A stretch of 64,000 nucleotides of DNA from Gordonia hirsuta DSM 44140 = NBRC 16056 (GTDB lineage: Bacteria > Actinomycetota > Actinomycetes > Mycobacteriales > Mycobacteriaceae): assembly GCF_000333015.1 (NCBI RefSeq), contig NZ_BANT01000012.1, positions 1 to 64,000 of the forward strand, read 5' to 3'. Within the stretch, counting starts at the first letter, position 1. Every line of letters starts with the position of its first letter. Under the pieces are notes generated by a model. It searched no databases. It was not told where the DNA came from and was given only the letters and a program-made list of their open reading frames with translations. Of this stretch, positions 1-8,698 are shown in pieces. The translations under genes and the position numbers were made by a program.

Positions 1-120
1 GCCGTGGCCGCCGCACTGGCCGCGCACCGCGGCTCGCCCGCCGGGGCACCGATCGGTGCCTCCGATCTGCTGGCCGCCGTCCCGGACGCGGTACGAAGGC
101 TGCGACAATGGACACGATGA
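1..120 (+). CDS. nnrD: NAD(P)H-hydrate dehydratase/epimerase (NnrD/YjeF), C-terminal end only
   Basis: Frame 1 is open from the first base and stops with TGA at 118-120, giving 39 residues that end in RRLRQWTR. The tail, with a small Ala-rich helix followed by ASDLLAAVPDAVRRLR, resembles the end of bifunctional NAD(P)H-hydrate repair proteins, and such a gene lies upstream of alr in related Mycobacteriales. The product would repair damaged hydrated NAD(P)H in the cytoplasm. The stop overlaps the beginning of alr, consistent with one transcript. The identification rests on a short tail plus synteny, so it is moderate. Confidence 0.55.
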   Translation, partial: AVAAALAAHRGSPAGAPIGASDLLAAVPDAVRRLRQWTR

Positions 121-1259
121 CCGACACCGCGGCGCTGACCGCCACCATCGATCTGTCGGCGATCGCCCACAACGTTCGGGTGGTCGCCGAGCACGCCGGT
201 GCCCCGGTGCTGGCCGTAGTCAAAGCCGACGGCTACGGACACGGTGCGGCCCCGGTGGGACGCGCGGCGCTGGCTGCCGGTGCAGCAGAACTGGGCGTGG
301 CCCATCTCACCGAAGCCTTGGCGCTGCGGTCTGCCGGAATCGACGCGCACATCACCTCCTGGCTGCACACCCCGGCCACCGATTTCGCCGCCGGGGTGGC
401 CGCCGGCATCGATCTGGCCGTCTCGTCCCCGGAGCAACTGGCCGCGGTGGCACAGGCCGCCGGCGAACTGGGCCGCACCGCCGTCGTCACCGTCAAGGTC
501 GATACCGGGATGGGCCGTAGCGGGGTGGCCGCCGACCGGTGGGAACAGACCGCGGATCTGCTGGCCCGGCTGCGGGCCGACGACGCGGTGCGGGTGCGAG
601 CGGTGATGACGCACCTGCCGTTCGGCGACGAACCGGACCATCCGATCAACTCGGCGCAGGCCGCGGCGCTGGACGAGGCCGCCGCCGACCTGCGCCGCCG
701 CGGAGCCGCCCCGGAGGTGATGCACCTGTCGAACTCGCCGGCCAGCCTCACCCGCCCCGATCTGTCGCGGGATCTGGTGCGTCCGGGTCTGGCGCTCTAC
801 GGCGGTGATCCGATTCCCGGCCGGGACTTCGGACTGGTCCCGGCGATGACGCTGACCGCACAGGTGGCCTTGATCAAGCGCATCGCGGCCGGTCAGGGAG
901 TCTCGTACGGCCACATGTGGGTCGCGCCGCACGATACGACCGTCGCGGTGCTCCCGGCCGGCTACGCCGACGGTATTCCGCGGCTGCTGTCCGGCCGGTT
1001 CGAGGTGACCATCAACGGGCGCCGATTCCCCGGCGTCGGCCGCATCTGCATGGATCAGCTGGTCGTCGACCTGGGTCGCGACGGCGGGGGTGTCGCCGAG
1101 GGCGATCTGGCGGTGCTGCTGGGTCCCGAGCCCGATCAGAACCGTGCGGTCGACTGGGCGCAGACCATCGGCACCATCGACTACGAGATCATCACCGGGA
1201 TCGGCGGACGCACCGAGCGCCGCTACCTCGGTGCACCGGACTCGGGAGGAGCGCAGTGA
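108..1259 (+). CDS. alr: Alanine racemase
   Basis: PLP-dependent interconversion of L- and D-alanine for peptidoglycan, in the cytoplasm. The N-terminal TIM barrel carries the PLP lysine motif AVVKADGYGHGA near residue 35. The C-terminal beta domain carries GVSYGHMWVAP with the catalytic tyrosine and GRICMDQLVVDLG. Length (383 aa) fits the family. ATG 108 has GAAGG 8 bases upstream; an in-frame ATG at 117 overlaps the upstream stop as ATGA and would drop three residues. It is the first complete gene of an operon with tightly overlapping junctions that runs to tsaD. The order nnrD-alr-tsaEB-rimI-tsaD matches M. tuberculosis, except for the hydrolase gene inserted after alr. Confidence 0.96.
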   Translation: MDTMTDTAALTATIDLSAIAHNVRVVAEHAGAPVLAVVKADGYGHGAAPVGRAALAAGAAELGVAHLTEALALRSAGIDAHITSWLHTPATDFAAGVAAGIDLAVSSPEQLAAVAQAAGELGRTAVVTVKVDTGMGRSGVAADRWEQTADLLARLRADDAVRVRAVMTHLPFGDEPDHPINSAQAAALDEAAADLRRRGAAPEVMHLSNSPASLTRPDLSRDLVRPGLALYGGDPIPGRDFGLVPAMTLTAQVALIKRIAAGQGVSYGHMWVAPHDTTVAVLPAGYADGIPRLLSGRFEVTINGRRFPGVGRICMDQLVVDLGRDGGGVAEGDLAVLLGPEPDQNRAVDWAQTIGTIDYEIITGIGGRTERRYLGAPDSGGAQ

Positions 1260-2413
1260 CCGAATCGAACCCGGCCGGTGGACCGAATCCCACCAGCGGA
1301 CCGGGCCGGAACAAGAAGCCGGGCTGGTCGTCGGGACTCAAGGGCGTCGGCTCGCTGGGGGTGAGCGTCGGCGGTAACGTCGCCCGCCGGCGCAGCCGCA
1401 AACGCAGCGGCGCGGCCGTCGATCCGTACGCCGACGTCGACTTCAAGAGCATCTACAACGACGAGTCGTCCACGGTCATCGCCGACGACGGGGTGGCCCT
1501 GGCGGTGCGGACGGTCATCACCGGTGACGGCGCCGCGGTCGCTCCCGAACTGACCGTCGTCTTTGTCCACGGCTTCACCCTGCGAATGGCCTCCTGGCAC
1601 TTCCAGCGCTATGCGCTGGCGCAGCGCTGGGCCGATCGGCGCATCCGGATGGTCTTCTACGATCAGCGCGGACACGGCCGCAGTGACCCCGCGCCCAAAC
1701 AGTCCGCGAGCATCCCGCAGCTCGGGGACGATCTGGCCGCGGTGATCCGCGCCGTGGCGCCCACCGGCCCGGTGGTGCTGGCGGGACACTCCATGGGCGG
1801 AATGACGATCATGGCGCTGGCCCGATCGCATCCCGGGCTGTTCAGCCACACCGGCCGCATCACCGGGGTGGCGCTGGTGTCGACTTCGGCACGCGGTATC
1901 ACCGAAGCCGGTCTGGGGGAGGGGCTGAACAATCCGGTGGTCGACGCCCTGAGGGTCTCGGTCCGGCTCTGGCCGCGACTGGTTCAGGCCGGCCGGGGCA
2001 TCACCCGCCAAGCAGTCGAACCGGTCCTGGTGGCCGCCAGCTTCGGCCCCGACTTCTACAGTCCGGCCGCCGGGCATGCCGTCGAATCGATGATCCAGAA
2101 CACCTCCATCGCCACGATGGTGAACTTCCTGGCCGCACTGGAGAGCCACGACGAGTCCACCGCGATGCCGGTGCTGGCCAAGGTGCCCTCGGTGGTGCTG
2201 TGCGGCGAGCTGGACCGGCTCACCCCGTTGCCGAACTCGGTGCGGATGTACTCCGAACTGGGCGAGGACTCCCGGCTGCTGATCGGCGAGGGCTGCGGAC
2301 ACATGCTGCAGATGGAGCAGCCCGACCTGGTCACCGAGGCCATCGACACGCTGGTGCAGCGCTCCCGGCACGCCCGCAACCGGCCCAAGATGCGCTGGAC
2401 ATGGGCCAAGTGA
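1256..2413 (+). CDS. Alpha/beta-fold hydrolase
   Basis: Predicted serine hydrolase of 385 aa. The N-terminal 60 residues are Gly/Pro/Arg-rich and probably disordered. The fold then shows the oxyanion strand FVHGF, the nucleophile elbow AGHSMGG, the acid region LCGELDRLTP and the catalytic His in GCGHMLQME. The GTG start overlaps the alr stop as GTGA and has GGGAGGA six bases upstream. Substrate cannot be told from sequence; esterase or lipase-like activity is the usual guess for this group. Its place between alr and tsaE is common in Mycobacteriales and suggests co-transcription, not necessarily a shared pathway. Confidence 0.85.
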   Translation: MTESNPAGGPNPTSGPGRNKKPGWSSGLKGVGSLGVSVGGNVARRRSRKRSGAAVDPYADVDFKSIYNDESSTVIADDGVALAVRTVITGDGAAVAPELTVVFVHGFTLRMASWHFQRYALAQRWADRRIRMVFYDQRGHGRSDPAPKQSASIPQLGDDLAAVIRAVAPTGPVVLAGHSMGGMTIMALARSHPGLFSHTGRITGVALVSTSARGITEAGLGEGLNNPVVDALRVSVRLWPRLVQAGRGITRQAVEPVLVAASFGPDFYSPAAGHAVESMIQNTSIATMVNFLAALESHDESTAMPVLAKVPSVVLCGELDRLTPLPNSVRMYSELGEDSRLLIGEGCGHMLQMEQPDLVTEAIDTLVQRSRHARNRPKMRWTWAK

Positions 2414-2862
2414 GGGCCGGTGTGCCGGGCACTCGCGAGCTGCCCGAGCTGGCCGACACCGAAGCCTTCGGCGCGCAGCTGGCCGCTGTGCTGTCCGCCG
2501 GCGATCTGGTGATCCTGGACGGGCCCCTCGGAGCGGGCAAGACCGCCCTGACCCGTGGGATCGCCGCCGGATTGGGCGTGAAGGGCCGCGTGTCGTCGCC
2601 GACCTTCATCATCGCCCGTGAGCACCGGCCGGGCCGCGACGACGGCATCGGCCTGATCCACGTCGACGCCTACCGGGTGGACGGTCTGGACGATCTGGAT
2701 GCGCTCGACCTGGACACGGATCTGGCCGACAGTGTGGTGGTGGTCGAGTGGGGCGAGGGTGTGGCCGAACGGCTGGTCGAGGAATACCTGCTGGTGCGGC
2801 TGCGGCGCGCGGACGACTCCGAGGTGCGGCAGGCGAGCTGGGAGTGGATACGGAATGAGTGA
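2401..2862 (+). CDS. tsaE: tRNA t6A biosynthesis ATPase TsaE
   Basis: P-loop ATPase that drives cycles of the TsaB-TsaD complex making threonylcarbamoyl-adenosine at position 37 of ANN-decoding tRNAs. The Walker A motif GPLGAGKTALTRG is near residue 42, followed by the family motif SSPTFIIAREH and a Walker B-like IHVDAYRVD. At 153 aa it has the normal length. ATG 2401 overlaps the hydrolase end; GTG 2410 (GTGA overlap) and GTG 2422 are alternatives that differ by seven residues at most. The next two steps, tsaB and tsaD, follow in the same operon. Confidence 0.95.
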   Translation: MGQVRAGVPGTRELPELADTEAFGAQLAAVLSAGDLVILDGPLGAGKTALTRGIAAGLGVKGRVSSPTFIIAREHRPGRDDGIGLIHVDAYRVDGLDDLDALDLDTDLADSVVVVEWGEGVAERLVEEYLLVRLRRADDSEVRQASWEWIRNE

Positions 2863-3529
2863 GCCCGACAGCATGGACACACCGGCACCGGCCGGCCCGG
2901 TGCTGGCATTGGACACCGCCACCTCCGCGGTCGTGGTCGGCATCGTCGACGACGGTGTCACCCTGGCAGAGCGCGTCGTCCACGATCACCGGCGGCATGC
3001 CGAGGTCCTCACCAGCCTGATGCAGCAGGTCCTGGCCGAGGCGGGAGTGACCGGCGGCGAGTTGAGCGCCGTGGTGGTCGGCACCGGCCCGGGCCCGTTC
3101 ACGGGACTGCGGGTGGGTATGGCCACGGCGGCCGCCTACGCCGACGCGCTGGGGCTGGGCGCCTACGGGGTGTGCTCGCTGGATGCGATCGCCGCGGCGG
3201 TCGACGAATCCGGAGAAGTCCTGGTGGTCACCGATGCGCGTCGCCGTGAGGTCTACTGGGCGCGCTACCGTGACGGCCGGCGACTGGCCGGGCCGCAGGT
3301 GAGCGCACCCGATGCGGTGGTGATCGGCGAGGCGGTCGTGGTGGCCGGAACCCCCGAATTCACCGACCGCTACGATCTGGCAGTCTCCGCGGTCACCGTG
3401 CCCACGGCCGCCTCGCTGACGGCGGTGGCCGACCTCGGTGCGCAGCCGGGTCCGCTGACGCCGCTGTATCTGCGGCGCCCAGATGCGGTGCTGCTGAAGG
3501 ATCAGCGGCGCAAGTCGCTGCTGCCGTAG
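2855..3529 (+). CDS. tsaB: tRNA t6A biosynthesis protein TsaB
   Basis: Scaffold and regulatory ASKHA-fold partner of TsaD in t6A synthesis. The N-terminus [15 protein letters not shown] and the segment [24 protein letters not shown] are the family hallmarks. The product is 224 aa. ATG 2855 overlaps tsaE by 8 bases and has GGAG ten bases upstream; ATG 2873 is a possible later start because the conserved part begins only around residue 16. As in other bacteria it lacks the metal-binding HxxxH pair that TsaD has. It is followed directly by rimI with no gap. Confidence 0.94.
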   Translation: MSEPDSMDTPAPAGPVLALDTATSAVVVGIVDDGVTLAERVVHDHRRHAEVLTSLMQQVLAEAGVTGGELSAVVVGTGPGPFTGLRVGMATAAAYADALGLGAYGVCSLDAIAAAVDESGEVLVVTDARRREVYWARYRDGRRLAGPQVSAPDAVVIGEAVVVAGTPEFTDRYDLAVSAVTVPTAASLTAVADLGAQPGPLTPLYLRRPDAVLLKDQRRKSLLP

Positions 3530-4015
3530 ATGATCGTCGACGCTCTGCTGCCCGGCGACCTGCCGCGTTGCGCCGAACTGGAGGCGCAGCTGTTCGCCGG
3601 GGACTCCCCGTGGCCGCTGGCCGGTTTCGTCAGCGAACTGGCGGCCGAGCACAACCACTATTTCGCATTGCGGACCGCGCCCGGGCAGCCGATCGACGGA
3701 TACGCCGGAATCGCGGTGCTGGGTCCGGCCGGGGCGCCCGAATGCGAGGTGCACACGATCGCGGTGGCACCGGAGTACCGCGGCCGCGGCGGGGGTCGCG
3801 CGCTGCTGGCGGCCCTGCTGGAAGTTGCCGACGCGGTGGCGGCGCCGGTATTCCTGGAGGTGCGCACCGACAACACCGTCGCCATCGCGCTGTATCAGAG
3901 TGCGGGCTTCTCGGTGGCCGGGCTGCGCCCCAACTACTATCGGCCGTCCGGTGCCGACGCGTACACCATGGTGCGTGCGGCGCAGCCGACATCGAGACAG
4001 GAGGACCGGCCGTGA
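3530..4015 (+). CDS. rimI: Ribosomal-protein S18 alanine N-acetyltransferase-like GNAT RimI
   Basis: GNAT-fold N-terminal acetyltransferase; the family acetylates ribosomal protein S18 and, in mycobacteria, shows broader N-terminal activity. The acetyl-CoA motif [14 protein letters not shown] sits near residues 80-93, and the C-terminal RimI signature [19 protein letters not shown] plus [13 protein letters not shown] near 112-147. Length is 161 aa. The ATG directly follows the tsaB stop with no intervening base, and its own stop overlaps the tsaD GTG. The position between tsaB and tsaD is typical of Actinobacteria. Confidence 0.92.
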   Translation: MIVDALLPGDLPRCAELEAQLFAGDSPWPLAGFVSELAAEHNHYFALRTAPGQPIDGYAGIAVLGPAGAPECEVHTIAVAPEYRGRGGGRALLAALLEVADAVAAPVFLEVRTDNTVAIALYQSAGFSVAGLRPNYYRPSGADAYTMVRAAQPTSRQEDRP

Positions 4016-5040
4016 TCGTGATGGGCATCGAGAGCTCGTGCGACGAGACCGGAGTGGGCATCGTCGCCTGGGACGGCGAGCGGGCGATCCTGCTGGCCGA
4101 CGAGGTGGCCTCCAGTCAGGACGAGCAGGCCCGATATGGCGGCGTGGTCCCCGAAGTGGCCTCGCGCGCGCATCTGGAGGCGATCGTCCCGACGATGACC
4201 CGGGCCCGTGAGGCCGCCGGTATCGACCGCCCCGACGCGATCGCCGTGACGATCGGTCCCGGTCTGGCCGGAGCGCTGCTGGTGGGCGTCGCCGCGGCCA
4301 AAGCCTATGCGCTGGCCTGGGATGTTCCGCTGTATGCGGTGAACCATCTGGGTGGGCACGTGGCCGTGGACACCCTGGAACACGGGCCGATGCCGCCGGC
4401 GGTGGCGCTGCTGGTGTCCGGCGGGCACACCCACCTGCTGGGTATCGACGCGCTGGCCGCACCGATTCACGAGATGGGCACCACCATCGACGACGCCGCC
4501 GGGGAGGCCTTCGACAAGGTCGCCCGACTGCTGGATCTGGGCTATCCGGGCGGGCCGGTGCTCGACGCGGCCGCCCGCGACGGCGATCCGGAGGCCATCG
4601 CCTTTCCGCGGGGGTTGACCGGACCGCGCGATGCCCCCTACGACTTCTCCTTCAGCGGACTCAAGACCGCGGTCGCTCGCTACGTGGAAGGACAGGTTCG
4701 GGCCGGGCGCGAAGTGTCGATTCCCGATGTGGCCGCGTCCTTCCAGGAGGCGGTCGCCGATGTGCTGACGGCCAAGGCGATGCGTGCGGTCGCCGAACGC
4801 CGGGTGGACACGCTGGTCCTGGGCGGCGGGGCGACCGCCAATTCACGGATCCGGTCCCTGGCGCAGGAGCGCGCCGACGCCGCCGGAGTGCAGTTGCGGG
4901 TGCCCAAGCCACGGCTGTGCACCGACAACGGCGTCATGGTCGCCACGCTCGGCGCCCATGTGATCGGCGGGGGAGCGCCGCCGTCGCCGCTGACCGTGGC
5001 CACCGATCCGGGGATGAGCGTCCAGATCAGCAAGCTGTGA
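4012..5040 (+). CDS. tsaD: tRNA N6-adenosine threonylcarbamoyltransferase TsaD
   Basis: Transfers the threonylcarbamoyl group from TC-AMP to A37 of tRNA, together with TsaB and TsaE. The N-terminus [15 protein letters not shown], the metal-binding HxxxH in [10 protein letters not shown] near residue 110, SGGHTHLL and the C-terminal CTDNGVMVA are all present. At 342 aa it is normal length. GTG 4012 overlaps the rimI stop (GTGA) and has a strong AGGAGG seven bases upstream; an in-frame ATG lies three codons later. The 3' end overlaps the convergent esterase gene by 14 bases. Confidence 0.97.
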   Translation: MIVMGIESSCDETGVGIVAWDGERAILLADEVASSQDEQARYGGVVPEVASRAHLEAIVPTMTRAREAAGIDRPDAIAVTIGPGLAGALLVGVAAAKAYALAWDVPLYAVNHLGGHVAVDTLEHGPMPPAVALLVSGGHTHLLGIDALAAPIHEMGTTIDDAAGEAFDKVARLLDLGYPGGPVLDAAARDGDPEAIAFPRGLTGPRDAPYDFSFSGLKTAVARYVEGQVRAGREVSIPDVAASFQEAVADVLTAKAMRAVAERRVDTLVLGGGATANSRIRSLAQERADAAGVQLRVPKPRLCTDNGVMVATLGAHVIGGGAPPSPLTVATDPGMSVQISKL

Positions 5041-6217
5041 ACGGTGCGGGCGCCGCGCGCAGATCCTGCCGCAGCAGATGCGCCCACCACGGCAGATCGT
5101 GCCCACCGGGGTAGCGGTGCATCCGCACCGGCCAGTCGCGGGCCTGCAGCTGCTGTGCCAGCGCCGCGACCGGGCCGGTCAGCAGCCGTTCGTTCGCGCC
5201 AACCGCCAGGGTCACCGGGCGCGCCGTGGCAGCCGACAGCGAACCGGCGATCCAGCCGGGACCCGGCCCCGGATCGGTGGGCCGGGTGGTGCATCCCGGC
5301 CGCCACCAGAGCGAGGGGGAGTACACGAGCACCTCGTCGACCGCCTCGGGGAACCAGCATGCCGCGGCCAGGGCGGACAGCCCGCCCAGACTCTGTCCGG
5401 CCCAGGTCACCGGCGCGTGGGCGGCACCCAGCCGGGCGCGGGCGGCGGCGGTCAGCGCGGCCACGGCGCTCAGGAAGTCGCGATCGGCACCCAACAGCCG
5501 TATCCGCTCGGCCGGTCGCAGGGGTGAGTCGATGCCCAGCAGCGCCACCGGGGCGGACGGGGGATCGGCGGCCAGCACACCGGGCAGATCGCAGCGGTCG
5601 AACCAGGTCTGGGCGTCGAACAGCACCACCAGGCGCAGCGGGTGCGGTGACGTGCCTATCGGTTCGGTGAGCCGCCAGCGGACGGCTGCGGGCGCCCCGA
5701 GGGTGCCGGTGGCGGCGATCCGGTGTGCCCGCCGCGCAGCCGGGCGCCAGCGGCCCAGATCCGGGGCTCGCGAGCCCGCGATCACCGATCCGAACGGGGA
5801 GTCCGGGACACCGAACGACGGGTCGTCGACGGCTTTGCCGGCCAGGGTGCGGTCGTATCGCACGAAGCCGTCGCGGGCGGCGGGATCGTCGGCGGTGAAC
5901 GGGTAGAAGCGGTACCCGGCCAGGGTGGTGCGCGGCAACGACAGCTCGGTGAACCACAGCCGGCCGGTGCCGCGCCGGCGCAGGTGCCCCAGCTCGTCGT
6001 TGCGGCCGTCGGTGATCCGATTGATCCACGCGTACACCCCGGCCGTCTCCGGCGGGGCCAGGAAGGTCAGCAGCACCCGCTGCCGATCGGCGTCGTCCGG
6101 GTCGTCGGTCAGCAGCGGGGTACCGTGCGCGGCCAGTGCTGCGGCCAGGGCGGTGTCCTCGCCGGACCGGGGCCGGGCCAGCACCCAGCGGCGCAACTCG
6201 GTGGTGTCAGCGGGCAC
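5027..6217 (-). CDS. Enterochelin-esterase (Fes)-like alpha/beta hydrolase
   Basis: 396 aa, with the two-part layout of Fes: an N-terminal beta-rich domain rich in Trp/Tyr ([33 protein letters not shown]) and a C-terminal esterase domain. The latter has [10 protein letters not shown], the nucleophile [28 protein letters not shown] and the His motif [13 protein letters not shown]. No signal peptide is visible, so a cytoplasmic role such as cleaving ferric siderophore esters is the family expectation. No siderophore genes are nearby, so the substrate is unproved. GTG 6217 lies 5 bases after TACCGT and may be leaderless. It is convergent with tsaD, overlapping by 14 bases. Confidence 0.82.
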   Translation of the reverse strand: MPADTTELRRWVLARPRSGEDTALAAALAAHGTPLLTDDPDDADRQRVLLTFLAPPETAGVYAWINRITDGRNDELGHLRRRGTGRLWFTELSLPRTTLAGYRFYPFTADDPAARDGFVRYDRTLAGKAVDDPSFGVPDSPFGSVIAGSRAPDLGRWRPAARRAHRIAATGTLGAPAAVRWRLTEPIGTSPHPLRLVVLFDAQTWFDRCDLPGVLAADPPSAPVALLGIDSPLRPAERIRLLGADRDFLSAVAALTAAARARLGAAHAPVTWAGQSLGGLSALAAACWFPEAVDEVLVYSPSLWWRPGCTTRPTDPGPGPGWIAGSLSAATARPVTLAVGANERLLTGPVAALAQQLQARDWPVRMHRYPGGHDLPWWAHLLRQDLRAAPAPFTAC

Positions 6218-6253
6218 GCTTCACGGTACAACCTCCGCCCCGACGGTTGAGCG

Positions 6254-6280
6254 TTGGCACTCATATGGGTAGAGTGCTAA
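6254..6280 (+). promoter_or_regulatory. CIRCE element (HrcA operator) upstream of groES
   Basis: The arms TTGGCACTC and GAGTGCTAA are separated by nine bases, matching the CIRCE consensus TTAGCACTC-N9-GAGTGCTAA with one mismatch in the left arm. It lies about 97 bases upstream of the groES GTG and is the expected HrcA binding site for heat-shock control. hrcA is not in the window. Confidence 0.93.
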
Positions 6281-6376
6281 TCGGCTCTGGATCACCGCCG
6301 CGGCACCCGCGACGACGCGGCAACCGACCCGGGCCGTAAACGTTCATCAGTGACTGAAATGAGAAGGACTGACATC

Positions 6377-6676
6377 GTGGCAGGCGTGAACATCAAGCCG
6401 CTTGAGGACAAGATCCTGATTCAGGCTGTCGAAGCCGAGACGACCACCCCCTCGGGCCTGGTCATTCCGGATTCGGCGAAGGAGAAGCCCCAGGAGGGCA
6501 AGGTCATCGCTGTCGGCCCCGGCCGCTGGGATGAGGACGGCGACAAGCGTATTCCGCTCGACGTCGCCGAGGGCGACACCGTCATCTACAGCAAGTACGG
6601 CGGCACCGAGATCACCTACAACGGTCAGGTCTACCTGATCCTGTCGGCGCGCGACATCCTCGCCGTCGTCGGCTGA
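6377..6676 (+). CDS. groES: Co-chaperonin GroES (Cpn10)
   Basis: Seven-subunit lid of the GroEL folding chamber. The 99 aa product runs from [13 protein letters not shown] through the mobile loop [23 protein letters not shown] to [12 protein letters not shown] and is nearly colinear with mycobacterial GroES. GTG 6377 is chosen because AGAAGGA lies eight bases upstream and the protein then begins like its homologues; a longer reading from 6350 adds nine non-conserved residues. A CIRCE element lies upstream. Unusually no groEL follows: a strong hairpin terminator and the convergent whiB gene end the transcript. Confidence 0.97.
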   Translation: MAGVNIKPLEDKILIQAVEAETTTPSGLVIPDSAKEKPQEGKVIAVGPGRWDEDGDKRIPLDVAEGDTVIYSKYGGTEITYNGQVYLILSARDILAVVG

Positions 6677-7008
6677 CGCTCGATTCCCTGCATACCGCCC
6701 CGGCGCGCTTCGGCGTGCCGGGGCGGTTGCGCATCCCGGCGGCGCAGGACGGTGCGTTCGTGTTCGGTCAGTCCGCCCCAGATGCCGTAGGTCTCGTCGG
6801 TGGCCAGGGCGTGGCTGCGGCACTGGTCGATCACCGGGCACGCCGCACAGATCTGCTTGGCCTGCCGCTCACGGCGGATCCGGGCCGGGCCGCGTTCGCC
6901 GTCGGGGTGGAAGAACATCGCCGAGTCCAGGCCCCGGCAGTCCCCGTGCATCTGCCAGTCCCAGAAGTCGGCATTGGGGCCGGGAAGCAGCTCGACGGTG
7001 GTGGTCAC
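6631..7008 (-). CDS. whiB3: WhiB-family iron-sulfur regulator, WhiB3-like
   Basis: 125 aa 4Fe-4S redox-sensing transcription factor. The four cluster cysteines are C24, C54, C57 and C63 ([18 protein letters not shown]), followed by the GIWGG turn at 75-79 and a basic RR-rich tail. The start [13 protein letters not shown] and the [12 protein letters not shown] segment resemble M. tuberculosis WhiB3, which partners the housekeeping sigma factor and controls lipid and redox genes. GTG 7008 has AGAGGA seven bases upstream. The last 15 codons run antisense to the end of groES, and the groES terminator hairpin lies inside this reading frame. Position opposite groES and next to sigD fits WhiB3. Confidence 0.93.
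   Translation of the reverse strand: MTTTVELLPGPNADFWDWQMHGDCRGLDSAMFFHPDGERGPARIRRERQAKQICAACPVIDQCRSHALATDETYGIWGGLTEHERTVLRRRDAQPPRHAEARRGGMQGIERQPTTARMSRADRIR
6695..6726 (+). terminator. Strong hairpin terminator after groES (inside whiB3 3' coding part)
   Basis: CCGCCCCGGCGCGC pairs with GCGTGCCGGGGCGG around a TTCG tetraloop: a 14-bp stem with one G-T pair, ending 50 bases after the groES stop. Only a short T run follows (TTG). It sits within the coding tail of the convergent whiB gene, so the same DNA codes for protein on the other strand. Confidence 0.75.
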
Positions 7009-7297
7009 ACTCGATCCTCTCTCAAGGGCCTCGGCCGCGGGGCTGGCAGCCGTGGAGTTCAGTTGCGGACATCGCCCACGCTAGGACCGTCGCACCGCAC
7101 GGGTCAAAACCCTGAAAAGTGGCTCTGGCCTGCATATTCGACCGGCCAGGTGAACGGCCGGCATCGGTTCCTGGGGGTTCGCCGACGGGACGGAACGGCA
7201 GGTGAACATACAGTGGAGCGCGCACGACGGGGCGAACCGGGACGTCACCGGAGATTCCGCCCGTAGACACCGCGGGGACAGGTCGAGGGGAACACAG

Positions 7298-8074
7298 ATG
7301 AACGACGACGAACCGGGCGGCGCGGCGGCCTGGCGGACCGCGGTGGAGCTGGGCGCTCAGGGGCGCGCCGCCGCGGCGCGCACAGCGCTGGCGGCCCTGG
7401 CTGTGGACCCGCGCGCCGCTCCGGCGATCGTCTCGCTCAGCTACAGCACCCGCGCCTCGCTGCTGCGCCAGGCCGGTGGTCACGGTATGGCGCGCGCCGG
7501 CGACGGACGGGCGTGCGTGCTGGCCGCCGACGGCCGGACCGGCGGCCCCACCGCCGACGAATGGATGGTCGCGGCCTGGCTGGACGCACTGATCGGCTTG
7601 GCCGCCGACAACCTGGGACTGGGAGATTTCTCCACCGCGCGCCGGTTGCTGGATCGGGCCCAGGACTGTCCCGTCGTCCCGCCCCGCGCCGCACTGCGCC
7701 TGGCCTGGGTGCGTACCGAATGGGGACTGTATTCCGGTGATCTGGACACCGCGCAATCGGCGGCGGCGGTGGCCGATGACCGGTCCCGGGACCTGGCGTC
7801 GCCGCGCCACCAGCTCAAGACCGGGCTCATCGCCGCCGCCGTGCACGGTGCCTGCGGCCGGTTCGACGCGGCCCGGGCCGGCGCCCGGCAGGCCTTCGTC
7901 CAGGCCGATACGCTGGGTCTGCTCCCGCTGCGCTGGGCGGCGGCGACCCTGCTGGCAGGCCTGGGCGAGGAGTCTTTCGCCGCCGAGGTGACGGTCACCC
8001 GCGACCTGCTGGCCGCCCGGGGCATGCCGCTGGTACCCCTTCGGCCCGGCGAGCGGCTGGCGTCGATAAGGTGA
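7298..8074 (+). CDS. Conserved hypothetical TPR-like protein next to sigD (Rv3415c-type)
   Basis: 258 aa, almost entirely alpha-helical and rich in Ala, Leu and Arg, with repeated helix-turn-helix pairs (for example DNLGLGDFSTARRLLDRAQ and GACGRFDAARAGARQAF) that look like degenerate TPR units. No catalytic motif, signal peptide or membrane segment is seen. ATG 7298 is chosen because GAGGGG precedes it by about seven bases; an upstream ATG at 7202 would add 32 poorly ordered residues. The gene is divergent from whiB3 and precedes sigD, the same place as M. tuberculosis Rv3415c, whose function is unknown. The 289-base gap to whiB3 holds only a small GC hairpin (7142-7161). Confidence 0.75.
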   Translation: MNDDEPGGAAAWRTAVELGAQGRAAAARTALAALAVDPRAAPAIVSLSYSTRASLLRQAGGHGMARAGDGRACVLAADGRTGGPTADEWMVAAWLDALIGLAADNLGLGDFSTARRLLDRAQDCPVVPPRAALRLAWVRTEWGLYSGDLDTAQSAAAVADDRSRDLASPRHQLKTGLIAAAVHGACGRFDAARAGARQAFVQADTLGLLPLRWAAATLLAGLGEESFAAEVTVTRDLLAARGMPLVPLRPGERLASIR

Positions 8075-8110
8075 AATCGTGATCCGCCGAACTCCCCCCT
8101 GTAACGCATC

Positions 8111-8698
8111 GTGCCCGGCTGGACGATGAAACTGACAGGTGAGGCACTGGACCAGGCGGTCCGGGACGCGGCCGGCGGGGACCGCGCAGCGCTGAACTCA
8201 GTGCTCGACAGTGTGCAGGACCCGGTTCTGCGCTATTGCCGAGCACGCATGGGTGCCGGCGAACGGCACCTGTTCTCGGCTGACGACGTCGCGCAGGAGG
8301 TGCTCATGGCGGTGATGACTGCGATCCCCCGGTACCAGGATCAGGGCCGGCCGTTCATGGCATTCGTCTACGGCATCGCCGCGCACAAGGTCGCCGACGC
8401 GATGCGCTCGGCCTCGCGCATCAAGGCCGATCCGACCGAGTCCCTGCCTGAATCGGTCGACGTCTCGGCCGGACCCGAACAGGCTGCCCTCGACAGTGAC
8501 GCCAGCCGGCGCATGGCCCGGCTGCTGGAGCATCTGCCGCCCAAACAGCGGGAGATCCTGGTGCTGCGATTGGTCGTGGGACTGTCCGCGGAAGAGACCG
8601 CCGAGGCCGTCGGCAGCAGCGCCGGCGCCGTCCGCGTCGCCCAGCACAGGGCACTGGCGAAACTGAAGAAGATCATTACTCCGGGAGGTGGGCGGTGA
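8111..8698 (+). CDS. sigD: RNA polymerase ECF sigma factor SigD
   Basis: 195 aa group 4 sigma factor. Region 2 contains FSADDVAQEVLMAVMTAIPRY and FMAFVYGIAAHKVAD; region 4 contains LPPKQREILVLRLVVGLSAEETAEAVG and the recognition helix SSAGAVRVAQHRALAKL. It strongly resembles M. tuberculosis SigD, which is tied to stationary phase and nutrient stress. GTG 8111 gives full length; ATG 8126 is an alternative five codons in, and neither has a clear ribosome site. Its stop overlaps the start of the anti-sigma gene, as expected for a sigma/anti-sigma pair. Confidence 0.93.
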   Translation: MPGWTMKLTGEALDQAVRDAAGGDRAALNSVLDSVQDPVLRYCRARMGAGERHLFSADDVAQEVLMAVMTAIPRYQDQGRPFMAFVYGIAAHKVADAMRSASRIKADPTESLPESVDVSAGPEQAALDSDASRRMARLLEHLPPKQREILVLRLVVGLSAEETAEAVGSSAGAVRVAQHRALAKLKKIITPGGGR

